Notes under the pieces: model-generated
The model's database searches: none
Told to the model about the DNA's origin: nothing
What the model saw: only the letters and a program-made list of their open reading frames with translations
Position numbers and translations under genes: made by a program
Shown here: piece by piece, positions 7,699 to 17,552 of the stretch
Numbering within the stretch: position 1 is the stretch's first letter
Layout: every line of letters starts with the position of its first letter
DNA from: Streptomyces solicavernae
GTDB taxonomy: Bacteria; Actinomycetota; Actinomycetes; Streptomycetales; Streptomycetaceae
NCBI RefSeq assembly: GCF_029968095.1
Contig: NZ_JASCIR010000002.1
Coordinates: 310,001 to 374,000, forward strand
Length of the DNA stretch: 64,000 nt
Reading direction: 5' to 3'

Positions 7699-8655
7699 AT
7701 GTACGGCACGAACGGCACGCGGATCACCGCGGTCGGACACCACCAGCCCGCGAAGGTGCTCACCAACGACGACGTGGCGCAGCTCGTCGACACCAGCGAC
7801 GAGTGGATCAGCAGCCGGGTCGGCATCCGCACCCGGCACATCGCGGGCCCCGACGAGCCCGTCGACGCGCTCGCCGCCCAGGCCGCCGCCAAGGCCCTGG
7901 CCGCCGCGGGCCGCGCCGCCGACGAGATCGACCTGGTCGTCGTCGCCACCTCCACCGCGGTCGACCGCTCCCCGAACACCGCCGCACGCGTCGCCGCCCG
8001 CCTCGGCATGCCGTCGCCCGCCGTGCTCGACCTGAACGTGGTCTGCGCCGGCTTCCCGCACGCCCTGGCCACCGCCGACCACGCGATCCGCGCCGGCTCG
8101 GCGACCCGTGCCCTCGTCATCGGCGCCGACAAGATGTCCGAGATCACGGACTGGAACGACCGTACGACCTGTGTGCTCGTCGGGGACGGCGCGGGCGCCG
8201 TCGTCCTGGAGGCCGTCGCCGACGGCGAGGAGGCCGGAGTCGGGCCCGTCCTCTGGGGCTCGGTGCCGGAGATGGGTCACGCGGTGCGCATCGAGGGCAC
8301 GCCTCCGGTCTTCGCGCAGGAGGGCCAGAGCGTGTACCGGTGGGCGACCACCCAGCTCCCGCCCATCGCCCGCACGGTGTGCGAGCGCGCCGGTCTCGCG
8401 CCGGAGGACCTTGCCGGGGTCGTCCTGCACCAGGCCAACCTGCGCATCATCGAACCGGTCGCCGAGCGCATCGGGGCCGTCAACGCGGTCGTCGCCCGGG
8501 ACGTCGTGGACTCCGGCAACACCTCGGCCGCGAGCATCCCGCTCGCCCTGTCCAAGCTGGTCGAACGGCGCGAGATCCCGCAGGGGGCGCCGGTGCTGCT
8601 CTTCGGCTTCGGCGGGAACCTGTCGTACGCGGGGCAGGTCGTGCGCTGCCCGTAA
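7699..8655 (+). CDS. Beta-ketoacyl-ACP synthase III family protein (FabH-like)
   Basis: A 318-aa thiolase-fold enzyme. The Cys-His-Asn triad is visible: C116 in LNVVCAGF, His in VLHQANLRI (about 245), Asn in DSGNTSAASIP (about 275). The N-terminal WISSRVGIRTR is typical. KAS III condenses acyl-CoA starters with malonyl-ACP. Actinomycetes carry several copies, some serving specialised pathways, and no acyl carrier protein or other fatty-acid gene adjoins this one. The start at 7699 follows GGAGG. It is transcribed toward the GntR gene, with about 160 bp between. Confidence 0.88.
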   Translation: MYGTNGTRITAVGHHQPAKVLTNDDVAQLVDTSDEWISSRVGIRTRHIAGPDEPVDALAAQAAAKALAAAGRAADEIDLVVVATSTAVDRSPNTAARVAARLGMPSPAVLDLNVVCAGFPHALATADHAIRAGSATRALVIGADKMSEITDWNDRTTCVLVGDGAGAVVLEAVADGEEAGVGPVLWGSVPEMGHAVRIEGTPPVFAQEGQSVYRWATTQLPPIARTVCERAGLAPEDLAGVVLHQANLRIIEPVAERIGAVNAVVARDVVDSGNTSAASIPLALSKLVERREIPQGAPVLLFGFGGNLSYAGQVVRCP

Positions 8656-8720
8656 GGGAGCCGCCGCCGCGCGCTGTGACGAGCCCAACTCCCCGGTGTA
8701 CTGGCCATTGTGCTCGGTAG

Positions 8721-8733
8721 ACTGTAGACGATA
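8721..8733. promoter_or_regulatory. Candidate GntR operator, site B
   Basis: ACTGTAGACGATA lies 85 bp upstream of the GntR regulator start. It matches the minus strand of site A (ACTGTAGACAATA) at 12 of 13 positions, which suggests autoregulation by the FCD-GntR protein and a shared regulon with the formate dehydrogenase operon. Confidence 0.55.
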
Positions 8734-8818
8734 GCCAATGAGTCATGAGCCCATGTGGCTATGTGTCCATGCTCATGTGTCCATCGGAGCGGCCGAGTGC
8801 CGACGAGGGGGGACCGCG

Positions 8819-9508
8819 ATGTTGTCCGCAGGACTGCCGCACGGTGCCGTGCCGAAGCTGGAGCGCCCGGGCCCGCTGCGCGAGCGGGTGTACGAGGCGC
8901 TGCTCGAACTGATCACCACCCGCGCCCTGCGCCCGGGCCAGCACCTGGTCGAGAGCGAGCTCGCCGGGCACCTGGGCGTGTCCAGACAACCGGTGCGGGA
9001 GGCGCTGCAGCGGCTCAACACCGAGGGCTGGGTCGACCTGCGGCCCGCCCAGGGCGCGTTCGTGCACGAGCCGACGGAGGCGGAGGCGGACCAGCTCCTC
9101 ACCGTCCGCATGCTCCTGGAGGCCGAGGCCGCCCGGCTGGCCGCGGCCAACGCGGACTCGGCGGGCATCGCCGCGCTCGAAGAGCTGTGCGCGACCGGTG
9201 AACAGGCCGTCGCCGACGGCGCGGTGGACACGGTCGTCGCCACCAACGCGGCCTTCCACGCCAAGGTGATGGAGCTCGCGGGCAACCTCGTCCTCGCGGA
9301 GCTCGCGGGGCAGGTGGACCGGCGGGTCCGCTGGTACTACACCCCGGTGGCCCGGCAGCGCGGCAAGCAGTCGTGGATCGAGCACCGTGAACTCATCGCG
9401 GCGATCAGCGCCCGCGACGAAGCGCACGCGACGCAGGTGATGCGGACGCACACGGAACACACGCGGGCCACGTACCACGAGCGCAACCGCGACGGGAAGC
9501 CGAGCTAG
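8819..9508 (+). CDS. GntR family transcriptional regulator, FCD (FadR-type) subfamily
   Basis: A 229-aa regulator. Residues about 17-80 form the winged helix-turn-helix (LRERVYEALLELITT, then ESELAGHLGVSRQPVREALQ). Residues about 90-215 are an all-helical FCD ligand domain with the metal or carboxylate-binding pattern NAAFHAKVMELAGN and EHRELIAAISARD. FCD regulators usually sense small organic acids. The ATG at 8819 is chosen over an upstream in-frame ATG at 8738 because it has a GAGGGGGGA ribosome site and matches family length. The candidate operators at 6330, 8721 and possibly 37758 suggest control of formate and oxalate use. Confidence 0.88.
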   Translation: MLSAGLPHGAVPKLERPGPLRERVYEALLELITTRALRPGQHLVESELAGHLGVSRQPVREALQRLNTEGWVDLRPAQGAFVHEPTEAEADQLLTVRMLLEAEAARLAAANADSAGIAALEELCATGEQAVADGAVDTVVATNAAFHAKVMELAGNLVLAELAGQVDRRVRWYYTPVARQRGKQSWIEHRELIAAISARDEAHATQVMRTHTEHTRATYHERNRDGKPS

Positions 9509-9520
9509 CCCGCCGTCCAC

Positions 9521-9536
9521 GTCCGTACGAACGGAC
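9521..9536 (+). terminator. Short hairpin after the GntR gene
   Basis: GTCCGT-ACGA-ACGGAC forms a perfect 6-bp stem with a 4-nt loop, 12 nt after the GntR stop. It is small and has no T-run, so it is a weak terminator candidate. Confidence 0.3.
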
Positions 9537-9552
9537 CGCCCTTTGTCCTGTG

Positions 9553-9580
9553 GCAGGAAAAAGTGAGCCCTAATTCCTGC
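9553..9580. promoter_or_regulatory. Inverted repeat upstream of the ROK regulator
   Basis: GCAGGAA (9553-9559) and TTCCTGC (9574-9580) are perfect 7-bp arms separated by 14 nt. It lies in the 240-bp gap before the ROK gene and is a possible operator for the sugar locus. No known consensus was matched. Confidence 0.35.
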
Positions 9581-9673
9581 GCAACTTCTTCCCGCGCCCG
9601 GCAGCCGCTGCTACGTTCCCCTCGAAAGCCAGGCACCGCAGAAGGCCCGCAGCGGCCGGGAGCGGGGCGTGGC

Positions 9674-9716
9674 GACGTGATGGCGTGATGACGTCATGAC
9701 GTGATGGCGTGATGAC
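9674..9716 (+). repeat. Two direct copies of a 19-bp unit before the ROK gene
   Basis: GACGTGATGGCGTGATGAC occurs at 9674-9692 and again at 9698-9716 with GTCAT between. The join contains the palindrome TGACGTCA. It lies 30-75 bp upstream of the ROK start and could be regulatory or simply a tandem duplication. Confidence 0.7.
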
Positions 9717-9748
9717 CGACGATGCCTGACGACGGCGGGAGGGGCGGC

Positions 9749-10939
9749 GTGAGACGGATGACGGCTCGACCCGCGAACGCGCACCAGGCGCGACTGCTCC
9801 GCCTGCTGCGTGACGGCGGGCCCAACTCCCGTGCCCAGCTGGGCGATCAGGTCGACCTCTCCCGGTCGAAGCTGGCCGTCGAGGTGGACCGGCTCCTGGA
9901 GACCGGCCTGGTCGTCGCCGACGGACTCGCCGCATCCCGTGGCGGGCGCCGCTCGCACAACATCCGGCTCGCGCCCGCACTCCGCTTCCTCGGCGTCGAC
10001 ATCGGCGCCACCTCGGTCGACGTGGCCGTCACCAACGCCGAGCTGGAAGTGCTCGGCCACATCAACCAGCCCATGGACGTACGCGAAGGCCCGGTCGCGG
10101 TCTTCGAGCAAGTCCTCGCCATGGCCGCCAAGTTGAAGGCTTCCGGCCTTGCCGAGGGCTTCGACGGTTGCGGCATCGGGGTGCCGGGACCCGTCCGGTT
10201 CCCCGAGGGCGTCCCCGTCGCGCCGCCGATCATGCCCGGCTGGGACGGCTTCCCGGTGCGCGAGGCGCTGAGCCAGGACCTGGGCTGCCCGGTCATGGTC
10301 GACAACGACGTCAACTTGATGGCCATGGGTGAACAGCACGCCGGAGTCGCCCGTTCCGTGGACGACTTCATCTGCGTCAAGATCGGTACGGGCATCGGCT
10401 GCGGCCTCGTCGTCGGAGCCGAGGTCTACCGCGGTACGACGGGCAGCGCCGGGGACATCGGACACATCCAGGTCGAACCCGACGGCAGGCCCTGCGCCTG
10501 CGGCAACAAGGGCTGCCTGGAGGCGCACTTCAGCGGCGCCGCCCTGGCCAGGGACGCCGAGGAGGCCGCCACCCAGGGCCGCTCGGCCGAACTCGCGGGC
10601 CGCCTCGAAGCCGCCGGCGCCCTCACCGCCGCCGACGTGGCCGGCGCCGCGGCCGCCGGCGACCCCGTCGCCCTCGACCTCATCCGCGAGGGCGGCAACC
10701 GCACCGGCCAGGTCATCGCCGGACTCGTCAGCTTCTTCAACCCCGGCCTGGTGGTGATCGGCGGTGGTGTGACCGGACTCGGGCACACGCTCCTCGCCGC
10801 GATCCGCACCCAGGTCTACCGCCAGTCGCTGCCCCTCGCGACCGGCAACCTCCCCATCGTCCTGGGCGAGTTGGGGGCCGTCGCCGGAGTCATCGGTGCC
10901 GCCCGCCTGATCAGCGACCACCTGTTCTCACCGGCCTGA
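9749..10939 (+). CDS. ROK family transcriptional regulator / sugar-kinase-like repressor
   Basis: A 396-aa protein. The N-terminal winged HTH (about residues 10-75, QARLLRLLRDGGPNSRAQLG) is followed by an actin-fold ROK domain. This domain has the phosphate loop GVDIGATSVDVAV, the segment GIGVPGPVRFP, the zinc-binding CACGNKGCLEAH and GLVVIGGGVTG. The GTG at 9749 has GGGAGGGG at proper spacing; an in-frame ATG at 9758 is the alternative. ROK repressors of this length respond to sugars. Its position immediately upstream of and co-oriented with the ABC importer suggests it controls the 11-21 kb sugar locus. Confidence 0.88.
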   Translation: MRRMTARPANAHQARLLRLLRDGGPNSRAQLGDQVDLSRSKLAVEVDRLLETGLVVADGLAASRGGRRSHNIRLAPALRFLGVDIGATSVDVAVTNAELEVLGHINQPMDVREGPVAVFEQVLAMAAKLKASGLAEGFDGCGIGVPGPVRFPEGVPVAPPIMPGWDGFPVREALSQDLGCPVMVDNDVNLMAMGEQHAGVARSVDDFICVKIGTGIGCGLVVGAEVYRGTTGSAGDIGHIQVEPDGRPCACGNKGCLEAHFSGAALARDAEEAATQGRSAELAGRLEAAGALTAADVAGAAAAGDPVALDLIREGGNRTGQVIAGLVSFFNPGLVVIGGGVTGLGHTLLAAIRTQVYRQSLPLATGNLPIVLGELGAVAGVIGAARLISDHLFSPA

Positions 10940-11005
10940 CCGGTCCGTACAACCCGCACCCGCGTAGCCCGTACGAGAGCACAGCGCGCCCCCGCACCAC
11001 CCGCT

Positions 11006-11092
11006 TTGCCCTGCTCTGCCCTGAACCTGCTCTGCCCTGAACCTGCACTGCCTTGAACCTGCACACTTCCCTGAAACTGCTCTGCCCTGAAC
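11006..11092 (+). repeat. Tandem 16-17-bp repeat between the ROK and ABC transporter genes
   Basis: Around five imperfect copies of a unit close to TGAACCTGCTCTGCCC occupy most of the 180-bp gap before the ABC ATPase gene. Nothing else is evident in this gap apart from the ribosome site at its end. Confidence 0.8.
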
Positions 11093-11119
11093 CGGCCCCG
11101 CACCTGCGAGGGAAACACC

Positions 11120-12679
11120 ATGGCACCAGAATCACCCCTGCCCGGCGCCGAGTCCGTGACCTCCGCCGACGCGCCGCCCCTGCTCACCATGTCCGGCATC
11201 ACCAAGTCCTTCCCCGGCGTCCGCGCGCTCGACGGTGTGGACCTGGAGGTGCGCGCCGGTGAACTGCACTGCCTGCTCGGGCAGAACGGCGCCGGAAAGT
11301 CCACCCTCATCAAGGTGCTCGCCGGCGCCCACCAGCCCGACGGCGGCCGCATCACCTGGCGCGGCGACACCGTCACCCTGAAGTCGCCGATCGCCGCCAT
11401 GCGCCTCGGCATCGCCACCATCTACCAGGAACTCGACCTGGTGGAGGGCCTGTCCGTCGCCGAGAACGTCTTCCTCGGGCACGAGCCGACCAGCGCCGGT
11501 TTCGTCGTACGCGGACGGGAGGCGCGGCAGGCGGCCGCCGGGCTGCTCCGCAGGCTCGGGCACCCGGAGATCGACCCGGCCCGGCTCGTCGGCGAACTCT
11601 CCGCCGCCCACCAGCAGATCGTCTCCATGGCGCGCGCCCTCTCCCACGACGTACGCCTGATGGTGATGGACGAGCCGTCCGCCGCGCTCGACCCCGACGA
11701 GGTCGCCAACCTCTTCCGGATCGTCGCCGACCTCACCGCCGAAGGCGTCGCCGTCATCTACATCTCGCACCGCCTCGAAGAGATCCGGCGCATCGGCGAC
11801 CGCGTCACGGTCCTGAAGGACGGCCGCGCCGTCGCCGGCGGACTGCCCGCCAAGTCCACCCCGACCCGCGATGTCGTAGCCCTGATGACGGGCCGCAACG
11901 TCGAGTACGTCTTTCCCGAGCGGCCCACCCAAGTACCGGAGGCCGCACCACTGTTGGCGGTTCAGGGACTCACCCGGGCCGAGGAGTTCGCGCCCGTCGA
12001 CCTGGAGGTGCGGCCCGGCGAGATCGTCGGGCTCGCCGGGCTCGTCGGCTCCGGGCGCTCCGAAATCCTGGAAACCATCTACGGGGCACGAAAGCCGGAC
12101 GCCGGTCAAGTGCGCGTCGACGGGCGGCCGTTGAAGGCGGGGAGCGTGCGGGCCGCCGTGCGCGCCGGGCTCGGACTCGCGCCCGAGGAACGCAAGGCGC
12201 AGGCGCTGCTGATGCTCGAATCCATCACCCGGAACGTCTCCGTCTCCTCCCTGCCCCGCTTCGCGCGCGTCGGCTGGCTCGACCGGCGCGCCGAGTTCAC
12301 CGCCGCGCGCCGCGCCACCCGCGAGCTGTCCCTCAAGCCCGACCGGCCCTCCGCCCCTGTGCGCACCCTCTCCGGCGGCAACCAGCAGAAGGCCGTACTC
12401 GCCCGCTGGCTGCTCCGCGGCTGTCGGGTGCTGCTGCTCGACGAGCCGACCCGCGGCGTGGACGTCGGCGCCCGCGCCGAGCTGTACGCCGTGATCCGGC
12501 GGCTCGCCGACGACGGGCTCGGCGTGCTGCTCGTGTCGAGTGAGATCCCCGAAGTCCTGGGGCTCGCCGACCGGGTCCTCGTCCTGCGCGAGGGCCGCGT
12601 CGTCCACACCGCGCCCGCGCGCGACCTCGACGAACACCGCGTACTCGACCTCGTCATGGAAGGGAGCCCGGCGTCATGA
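11120..12679 (+). CDS. Sugar ABC importer ATPase, RbsA/MglA type (two nucleotide-binding domains)
   Basis: A 519-aa tandem ATPase of the CUT2 family. The first domain has Walker A GQNGAGKST and Walker B VRLMVMDEPSAAL. The second has the usual degenerate Walker A GLVGSGRSE, signature LSGGNQQKAVLARWL and Walker B VLLLDEPTRG. CUT2 systems import monosaccharides and related polyols. A GAGGGAAA ribosome site precedes the ATG. The stop overlaps the permease start in ATGA form. Confidence 0.93.
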   Translation: MAPESPLPGAESVTSADAPPLLTMSGITKSFPGVRALDGVDLEVRAGELHCLLGQNGAGKSTLIKVLAGAHQPDGGRITWRGDTVTLKSPIAAMRLGIATIYQELDLVEGLSVAENVFLGHEPTSAGFVVRGREARQAAAGLLRRLGHPEIDPARLVGELSAAHQQIVSMARALSHDVRLMVMDEPSAALDPDEVANLFRIVADLTAEGVAVIYISHRLEEIRRIGDRVTVLKDGRAVAGGLPAKSTPTRDVVALMTGRNVEYVFPERPTQVPEAAPLLAVQGLTRAEEFAPVDLEVRPGEIVGLAGLVGSGRSEILETIYGARKPDAGQVRVDGRPLKAGSVRAAVRAGLGLAPEERKAQALLMLESITRNVSVSSLPRFARVGWLDRRAEFTAARRATRELSLKPDRPSAPVRTLSGGNQQKAVLARWLLRGCRVLLLDEPTRGVDVGARAELYAVIRRLADDGLGVLLVSSEIPEVLGLADRVLVLREGRVVHTAPARDLDEHRVLDLVMEGSPAS

Positions 12680-13731
12680 CGCAGCCAGCGACGCCCGCAC
12701 GGCAGGACGGGACGCTGCTCGACGGCGGCGGACCTGGCGGACCGAGCAAGTCCGCCGCCGGCGACAACCGCCCCTGGAGCGCCCGGCTGTTCCGCGCCGA
12801 TGTGCGCACCTTGTCCCTGATCGGCGTCCTTGTGGCGCTCGCGCTGATCGGCGGCCTCACCGAACCGGACGCGTTCCTCGCCGCCAGCAACGTCCAGCTG
12901 ATCCTCACCCAGGCCTCGGTGATCGGTGTCGTCACCGTCGGCATGACGTTCGTGATCACCTCGGGCGGCATCGACCTGTCCGTCGGCGCGATCGTCGCCC
13001 TCGCCTCCGTGTGGGCCACCACCGTCGCCACCCAGGAGTACGGCTTCGCGGGCATCCTGTTCACCGCCGTGATCGTCGGCGTGGGCTGCGGGCTCGTCAA
13101 CGGCCTGCTCATCGCGTACGGCGGCATGGTGCCGTTCATCGCCACCCTCGCCATGCTGGCCTCGGCGCGCGGGCTCGCCCTGCAGATCACCGAGGGCAGG
13201 ACGCAGATGGTGACCATCCCGTCCGTCCTCGACCTCGGCGAGCGCGACGCGTACGTCCTCGGCGTCCCGCCGCTCGTCCTGGTCTTCGCCGCCGTCACCG
13301 TGATCGGCTGGCTGGTCCTCAACCGCACCACGTTCGGCCGCCGCACCGTCGCCGTCGGCGGCAACGCGGAGGCCGCGCGCCTCGCCGGCATCGACGTCCG
13401 ACGCCAGCGCCTCTACCTGTATCTGCTGTCGGGGCTCTGCTGCGGCATCGCTGCGTTCCTGCTGATCGTGCTCTCCGGCTCGGGGCAGAACACCAACGGC
13501 AACCTGTACGAGCTGGACGCCATCGCGGCGGCGATCATCGGCGGCACGCTGCTCAGCGGCGGCCGGGGCACCGTCACGGGCTCCGTGCTCGGCGTGCTGA
13601 TCTTCACGACGATCACCAATATCTTCGCGCTCAACAACCTGGAGAGCGCGACCCAGCAGATCGCCAAGGGCGCGATCATCGTCGCCGCGGTCCTCGTCCA
13701 ACGACGGACCGCGACCTCGCATACGACCTGA
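12676..13731 (+). CDS. Sugar ABC importer permease, RbsC type
   Basis: A 351-aa membrane protein with about eight to ten hydrophobic segments after a 45-residue soluble N-terminus. It contains the CUT2 permease motif GGIDLSVGAIVALASV and the cytoplasmic NRTTFGRRTVAVGGNAEAAR. It starts at an ATG overlapping the ATPase stop. One permease gene is present, consistent with a homodimeric channel. Confidence 0.93.
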   Translation: MTQPATPARQDGTLLDGGGPGGPSKSAAGDNRPWSARLFRADVRTLSLIGVLVALALIGGLTEPDAFLAASNVQLILTQASVIGVVTVGMTFVITSGGIDLSVGAIVALASVWATTVATQEYGFAGILFTAVIVGVGCGLVNGLLIAYGGMVPFIATLAMLASARGLALQITEGRTQMVTIPSVLDLGERDAYVLGVPPLVLVFAAVTVIGWLVLNRTTFGRRTVAVGGNAEAARLAGIDVRRQRLYLYLLSGLCCGIAAFLLIVLSGSGQNTNGNLYELDAIAAAIIGGTLLSGGRGTVTGSVLGVLIFTTITNIFALNNLESATQQIAKGAIIVAAVLVQRRTATSHTT

Positions 13732-13800
13732 TCAGCCCGAACGTCCCTGTGCGGCAACGCACTTCCCCGTAGGAACCGGCCTTACGCGAAGGGTCCCGCC

Positions 13801-14862
13801 ATGCCTGAAAAGCCGAGTCTGCCAGCCGCCGCCAGCCGCAGAAGGCTCCTCTTCGGAGCCGCCGCCCTCTCCGGCGGAGCCCTGCTCACCGCCTGCACCA
13901 GCAACGAGCCGAAGGAGGGCGGCGGAGGCCAGGCCGCCGACGCCCCCGTCGCCGACGACAAGCCGGGCAAGCCCGTCACCATCGGCTTCGCCGGGCCGCA
14001 GGCCGACCACGGCTGGCTCAACGCGATCAACGTCAACGCCAAGGAACGGGCGAAGAAGTACCAGGACGTCACCCTGGAGATCACCGAGGGGTCGAACGAC
14101 ACGGCCGCGCAGATCGGCCAGATCGACACCCTCATCAACAAGAAGGTCGACGTCCTCGTCATCCTGCCCGCCGACGGCAAGGCCATGACCCAGGCCGGAC
14201 TCAAGGCGATGCGGGCCGGCATCCCGGTCGTCAACCTGGACCGGATCTTCGCCAACCCGCAGGCCTACCGCTGCTGGATCGGCGGCGACAACTACGGCAT
14301 GGGGCTCAACGCCGGGCACTACATCGGCGAACAGCTCAAGGACAAGAAGAACGCCAAGGTCGTCGAGCTCGCCGGGCTCGACAACCTGGAGCTCACCAAG
14401 CAGCGCACCGAAGGCTTCGACGCCGCCCTGAAGAACTACCCGAACATCAAGAAGGTCGCCCGGCAGGCCGCCGAGTTCACCGTCGAGTCCGGACAGTCCA
14501 AGATGTCCCAACTTCTGCAGGCACAGAAGAACTTCGACGCCCTGTGGAACCACGACGACGATCAGGGCGTGGGTGCGCTGCGCGCCATCGAGCAGGCGGG
14601 CCGGGACGACTTCTTCATGGTCGGCGGGGCGGGCGCGCTCTCCGCGATGCAGGCCATCGAGTCCGGCGAGGGCGTCCTCAAGGCGACCGTCCTCTACCCG
14701 CCCACCATGTCCGCCTCCGCGATCGACCTGGCCCGCGCCCTCGGCCAGGGCAAGGGCATCGGCGGCATGGCGGAGTTCGAGATCCCGTCGTCGATCACGC
14801 TCTACTCGGCCGTCGTCACCAAGGACAACGTCAACCAGTACCTGTCCACCGGCTTCAAGTGA
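13801..14862 (+). CDS. Sugar ABC importer substrate-binding lipoprotein, RbsB type
   Basis: A 353-aa periplasmic-binding-protein-like lipoprotein. The signal peptide combines a twin-arginine-like start (SRRRLLFG) with a lipobox LTAC (Cys about 32). The mature part has two Rossmann lobes, with VTIGFAGPQADHGWLNAINV and VDVLVILPADGKAMTQAG. Fold and order after ATPase and permease identify the CUT2 binding protein. Nearby genes suggest a polyol or modified sugar ligand, but the sequence does not show which. Confidence 0.92.
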   Translation: MPEKPSLPAAASRRRLLFGAAALSGGALLTACTSNEPKEGGGGQAADAPVADDKPGKPVTIGFAGPQADHGWLNAINVNAKERAKKYQDVTLEITEGSNDTAAQIGQIDTLINKKVDVLVILPADGKAMTQAGLKAMRAGIPVVNLDRIFANPQAYRCWIGGDNYGMGLNAGHYIGEQLKDKKNAKVVELAGLDNLELTKQRTEGFDAALKNYPNIKKVARQAAEFTVESGQSKMSQLLQAQKNFDALWNHDDDQGVGALRAIEQAGRDDFFMVGGAGALSAMQAIESGEGVLKATVLYPPTMSASAIDLARALGQGKGIGGMAEFEIPSSITLYSAVVTKDNVNQYLSTGFK

Positions 14863-14930
14863 GCGGCCCGGAAGAAGGGTTGAGCAGGTTGGCCACACCC
14901 CCCACCGCCGTCGACGAGGAGGCATTCCGC

Positions 14931-16259
14931 ATGCAGCACAACGGGGACCAGAACGGAGCGGGCCGGCGGCAGCGCCTGGGCATCGGCATGGTCGGCTACG
15001 CCTTCATGGGCGCCGCGCACTCCCAGGGCTGGCGCACCGTCGGCCGCGCCTTCGACCTGCCGCTCGCACCGCACCTGACGGCGATCTGCGGCCGCGACGG
15101 CACCGCGGTGCGGGCGGCCGCCGACCGGCTCGGCTGGTCCCACGCCGAGACCGACTGGCGTGCCCTCCTCGCCCGCGACGACGTGCAGCTCGTCGACATC
15201 TGCACGCCGGGCGACAGCCACGCCGAGATCGCGATCGCCGCCCTGGAGGCGGGCAAGCACGTGCTGTGCGAGAAGCCGCTCGCCAACTCCGTGGAGGAGG
15301 CCGAGGCGATGGCGGCGGCCGCCGAACGGGCTGGCGAACGCGGCCAGTTGGCGATGGTGGGCTTCAACTATCGCCGCGTGCCCGCGATGACGCTGGCCCG
15401 CCGCATGATCGCCGAGGGCCGCCTCGGCCGCATCCGGCACGTACGCGTCGCCTATCTGCAGGACTGGCTGGTCGACCCGGAGTTCCCGCTGACCTGGCGC
15501 CTGGAGCGGGAGCACGCCGGCTCGGGCGCGCTCGGCGACCTCGGCGCGCACATCGTGGACCTCGCGCAGTACGTCGCGGGCGAGCACATCGTCGGCGTCT
15601 CCGCGATGACCGAGACCTTCGTACGGGAACGGCCGCTGCTCGCCGGGGCGTCCGCGGGGCTCGCGGGTGCCGGGGGCGCTTCGGGAGCCGGGGGAGCTTC
15701 GGGAGCAGGGGAAGCTTCGGAAGCAGGGGAAGCTTCCGGAGCCGGGGGAACTTCCGGAACCGCGCGCGGGCCCGTGACCGTGGACGACGCGGCCGTGTTC
15801 ACCGCACGGCTCGCCTCCGGGGCGCTCGCCACGTTCGAGGCCACCCGGTTCGCGACCGGTCGGAAGAACGCCCTGCGCCTCGAAGTCAACGGCGAGCAGG
15901 GCTCGTTGGCCTTCGACCTGGAGCGCCTGAACGAGCTGGAGTTCCACGACGGCACCGAGCCCGCGGCCTCGGCGGGCTTCCGCCGCATCCTGGTCACGGA
16001 GGCCGACCATCCGTATCTGGAGGGCTGGTGGCCGCCCGGGCACGGACTCGGCTACGAGCACACCTTCGCGCACCAGGCCCGCGACCTCGTCCACGCCATC
16101 GCCACCGGCAGTCGGCCCGAGCCGTCCTTCGCGGACGGCCTGCGGGTGCAGCGCGTCCTCGCGGCGGTGGAGGAGAGCGCGGCGAAGAACTCCTCGTACA
16201 CCCCGATCCCGGTCATCCCGGTCATCCCGGCACTGGACGCTTCGGACCTGGAGGTTTGA
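14931..16259 (+). CDS. Gfo/Idh/MocA family NAD(P)-dependent sugar dehydrogenase
   Basis: A 442-aa oxidoreductase. It has an N-terminal Rossmann domain (IGMVGYAFMGAAHSQGW), then VDICTPGDSHAEIAIAALEA and the catalytic-lysine motif HVLCEKPLANS, and a C-terminal sheet domain with GALGDLGAHIVDLAQYV. Family members oxidise or reduce sugar C1-C3 hydroxyls, including 3-keto-sugar formation. The ATG at 14931 follows GAGGAGG. Residues about 238-281 are an extra Gly/Ala/Ser/Glu repeat not typical of the family. It is cotranscribed with the importer and the TIM-barrel gene 6 nt downstream. Confidence 0.9.
   Translation: MQHNGDQNGAGRRQRLGIGMVGYAFMGAAHSQGWRTVGRAFDLPLAPHLTAICGRDGTAVRAAADRLGWSHAETDWRALLARDDVQLVDICTPGDSHAEIAIAALEAGKHVLCEKPLANSVEEAEAMAAAAERAGERGQLAMVGFNYRRVPAMTLARRMIAEGRLGRIRHVRVAYLQDWLVDPEFPLTWRLEREHAGSGALGDLGAHIVDLAQYVAGEHIVGVSAMTETFVRERPLLAGASAGLAGAGGASGAGGASGAGEASEAGEASGAGGTSGTARGPVTVDDAAVFTARLASGALATFEATRFATGRKNALRLEVNGEQGSLAFDLERLNELEFHDGTEPAASAGFRRILVTEADHPYLEGWWPPGHGLGYEHTFAHQARDLVHAIATGSRPEPSFADGLRVQRVLAAVEESAAKNSSYTPIPVIPVIPALDASDLEV
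15645..15770 (+). repeat. In-frame tandem repeat inside the Gfo/Idh/MocA gene
   Basis: About seven imperfect 18-bp units close to GGAGCCGGGGGAGCTTCG encode GAGGAS- and GAGEAS-type hexapeptides. Unit length is a multiple of three. The insert falls between the MTETFVRERP strand and the VTVDDAAVFTARL strand, so it probably forms a surface loop. Confidence 0.85.
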
Positions 16260-16265
16260 GAACCG

Positions 16266-17267
<1,002 letters not shown>

Positions 17268-17294
<27 letters not shown>

Positions 17295-17340
17295 CCCCAG
17301 GTCCAGCCCCAGACCCAGCCCCAGACCCAGCCCCAAGTCC
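17268..17340 (+). repeat. Short CCCCAG(R)CCCAG tandem repeat across the stop of the TIM-barrel gene
   Basis: Imperfect 6-12-bp units of CCCCAG and CCCAG type extend from the last codons of the isomerase gene into the spacer, so the C-terminus depends on repeat phase. The rest of the 258-bp gap holds the TTGTGCAA site and the promoter region of the next gene. Confidence 0.75.
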
Positions 17341-17400
17341 GGCCCGCACGCCCATCCCGTGCCACGTTGCCCAGCTCCCGTAGAGGGTTCAACTCTTGTG

Positions 17401-17408
17401 TTGTGCAA
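17401..17408. promoter_or_regulatory. TTGTGCAA element upstream of the GSDH gene
   Basis: TTGTGCAA lies 145 bp upstream of the secreted GSDH gene. The same octamer occurs (minus strand) about 100 bp upstream of the other ThuA/GSDH gene, at 54691-54698. It is a near-palindrome resembling sugar repressor half-operators, but an 8-bp match is weak evidence. Confidence 0.3.
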
Positions 17409-17552
17409 GGGCTTTCTATCGGGGATGAACGTGGCTACCTTCCCTGGGGTGGACGGATTGATCTCTCCGGGGTGACGGCGCATCCCGGCGCACCGCAGCA
17501 CCACGAGCACCGCACACGCCAAGTACCACCGGCCCCATTCCGGAGGACATCC

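Noticed and set aside
9674..9716. TGACGTCA as a CRP or CREB-type site
   Set aside because: The palindrome arises at the join of two direct repeats and no bacterial regulator with this consensus is indicated by the context.
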